NCBI RefSeq assembly: GCF_033949425.1
Contig: NZ_JAXAVX010000002.1
Coordinates: forward strand, 514,391-578,390
DNA: 64,000 nt
Source of the DNA: Patulibacter brassicae
GTDB taxonomy: Bacteria; Actinomycetota; Thermoleophilia; Solirubrobacterales; Solirubrobacteraceae
Reading direction: 5' to 3'
A program made the position numbers and the translations under genes. Below the pieces are notes generated by a model, which was not told where the DNA came from, did no database searches, and saw nothing but the letters and a program-made list of their open reading frames with translations. Shown in pieces: positions 63,850 through 64,000 of this stretch (positions are counted from its first letter, which is position 1; every line of letters begins with the position of its first letter).

Positions 63850-64000
63850 GGCCCAGTCCCCGTTCCCCTGAGCCTGGCCCCGCCCACCCTGCCGCCATGG
63901 TCGGCATCACGGGTTGAGGCCCAGTCCCCGTTCCCCTGAGCCTGGCCCCGCCCACCCTGCCGCCATGGTCGGCATCACGGGTTGAGGCCCAGTCCCCGTT
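63822..64000 (+). repeat. 68-bp perfect tandem repeat, 2.6 copies, running off the window
   Basis: Units at 63822-63889, 63890-63957 and 63958-64000 (partial) are identical. Each contains TGCCGCCATGGTCGGCATCA (the coding end of the transglycosylase gene), the TGA stop, and a 40-nt C-rich trailer with CCCCTGAGCCTGG. No spacer variation, so not CRISPR. Either a real minisatellite at the gene end or an assembly artefact at a contig edge. Confidence 0.85.

Noticed and set aside
63822..64000. CRISPR array at the right edge
   Set aside because: Units are contiguous and identical with no variable spacers, and contain coding sequence; no cas genes nearby.

Overview
The window is very GC-rich, densely coded DNA from an actinobacterium. 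Indicators are the gene order glyA-wecA-atpI-atpB, many GTG/TTG starts, PucR/TetR regulators, DipZ, an LLM flavoprotein, a TLP1-type thiolase-like protein and an Rpf/lysozyme-like secreted protein. My best guess, by inference, is a soil member of the Thermoleophilia (Solirubrobacterales: Conexibacter/Patulibacter/Solirubrobacter type). No prophage, plasmid, integrase, CRISPR or secondary-metabolite cluster is visible. This is mostly a core-genome window.

Layout. 1-12.6 kb: 3' end of glyA, a WecA/TagO-type phosphosugar transferase, a divergent TetR/cation-proton antiporter pair, then a complete F1Fo ATP synthase operon (atpZ-atpI-atpB-E-F-H-A-G-D-C) closed by a 17-bp-stem terminator. 12.7-20.5 kb: a 44-aa membrane ORF, an M20 peptidase, and a cell-envelope sugar locus (LCP ligase, UDP-glucose dehydrogenase, two sugar-nucleotidyltransferases, a phosphosugar isomerase). 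20.6-27 kb: a DHFR-like protein, CtaG, ComF, a lone GroES-like protein, HPF, SecA. 27-32 kb: sulfite reductase cysJ-cysI, then prfB. 32-40.6 kb: acyl-CoA dehydrogenase, HAD phosphatase, nadC-nadA, M16 protease, an MpaB-type oxygenase, DipZ. 40.7-47 kb: ftsE-ftsX-ctp-rnr-(glsB-like)-smpB. 47-53.7 kb: oligopeptidase F, GNAT, AI-2E permease, an MFS/TetR efflux pair, and tmRNA (ssrA). 53.8-64 kb: LLM oxidoreductase, hydrolase, TLP1-like protein, a GAF regulator divergent to an aldehyde dehydrogenase, a PucR regulator and a coiled-coil transglycosylase.

How it fits together. The order comF-hpf-secA-prfB-ftsE-ftsX-ctp and rnr-smpB-ssrA is an old bacterial gene order, kept here but opened by inserted accessory genes. 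Ribosome hibernation (HPF), release (RF2), rescue (SmpB, tmRNA, RNase R), secretion (SecA) and division/cell-wall hydrolysis (FtsEX, Ctp, and possibly the PcsB-like protein at 62.8 kb) therefore cluster within 40 kb.

The least expected signals are non-coding. (1) A 159-bp near-palindromic element occurs twice, at 19.2 and 56.0 kb; each copy begins on the stop codon of the upstream gene, and a degenerate third fragment abuts the first copy. (2) A perfect 68-bp tandem repeat runs off the right edge and contains the last codons of the transglycosylase gene. (3) A TANNNT -10 box lies 6-10 nt upstream of at least eighteen start codons, which implies widespread leaderless transcription. (4) Paired inverted repeats surround the MFS/TetR promoter, and a three-half-site array lies upstream of the aldehyde dehydrogenase.
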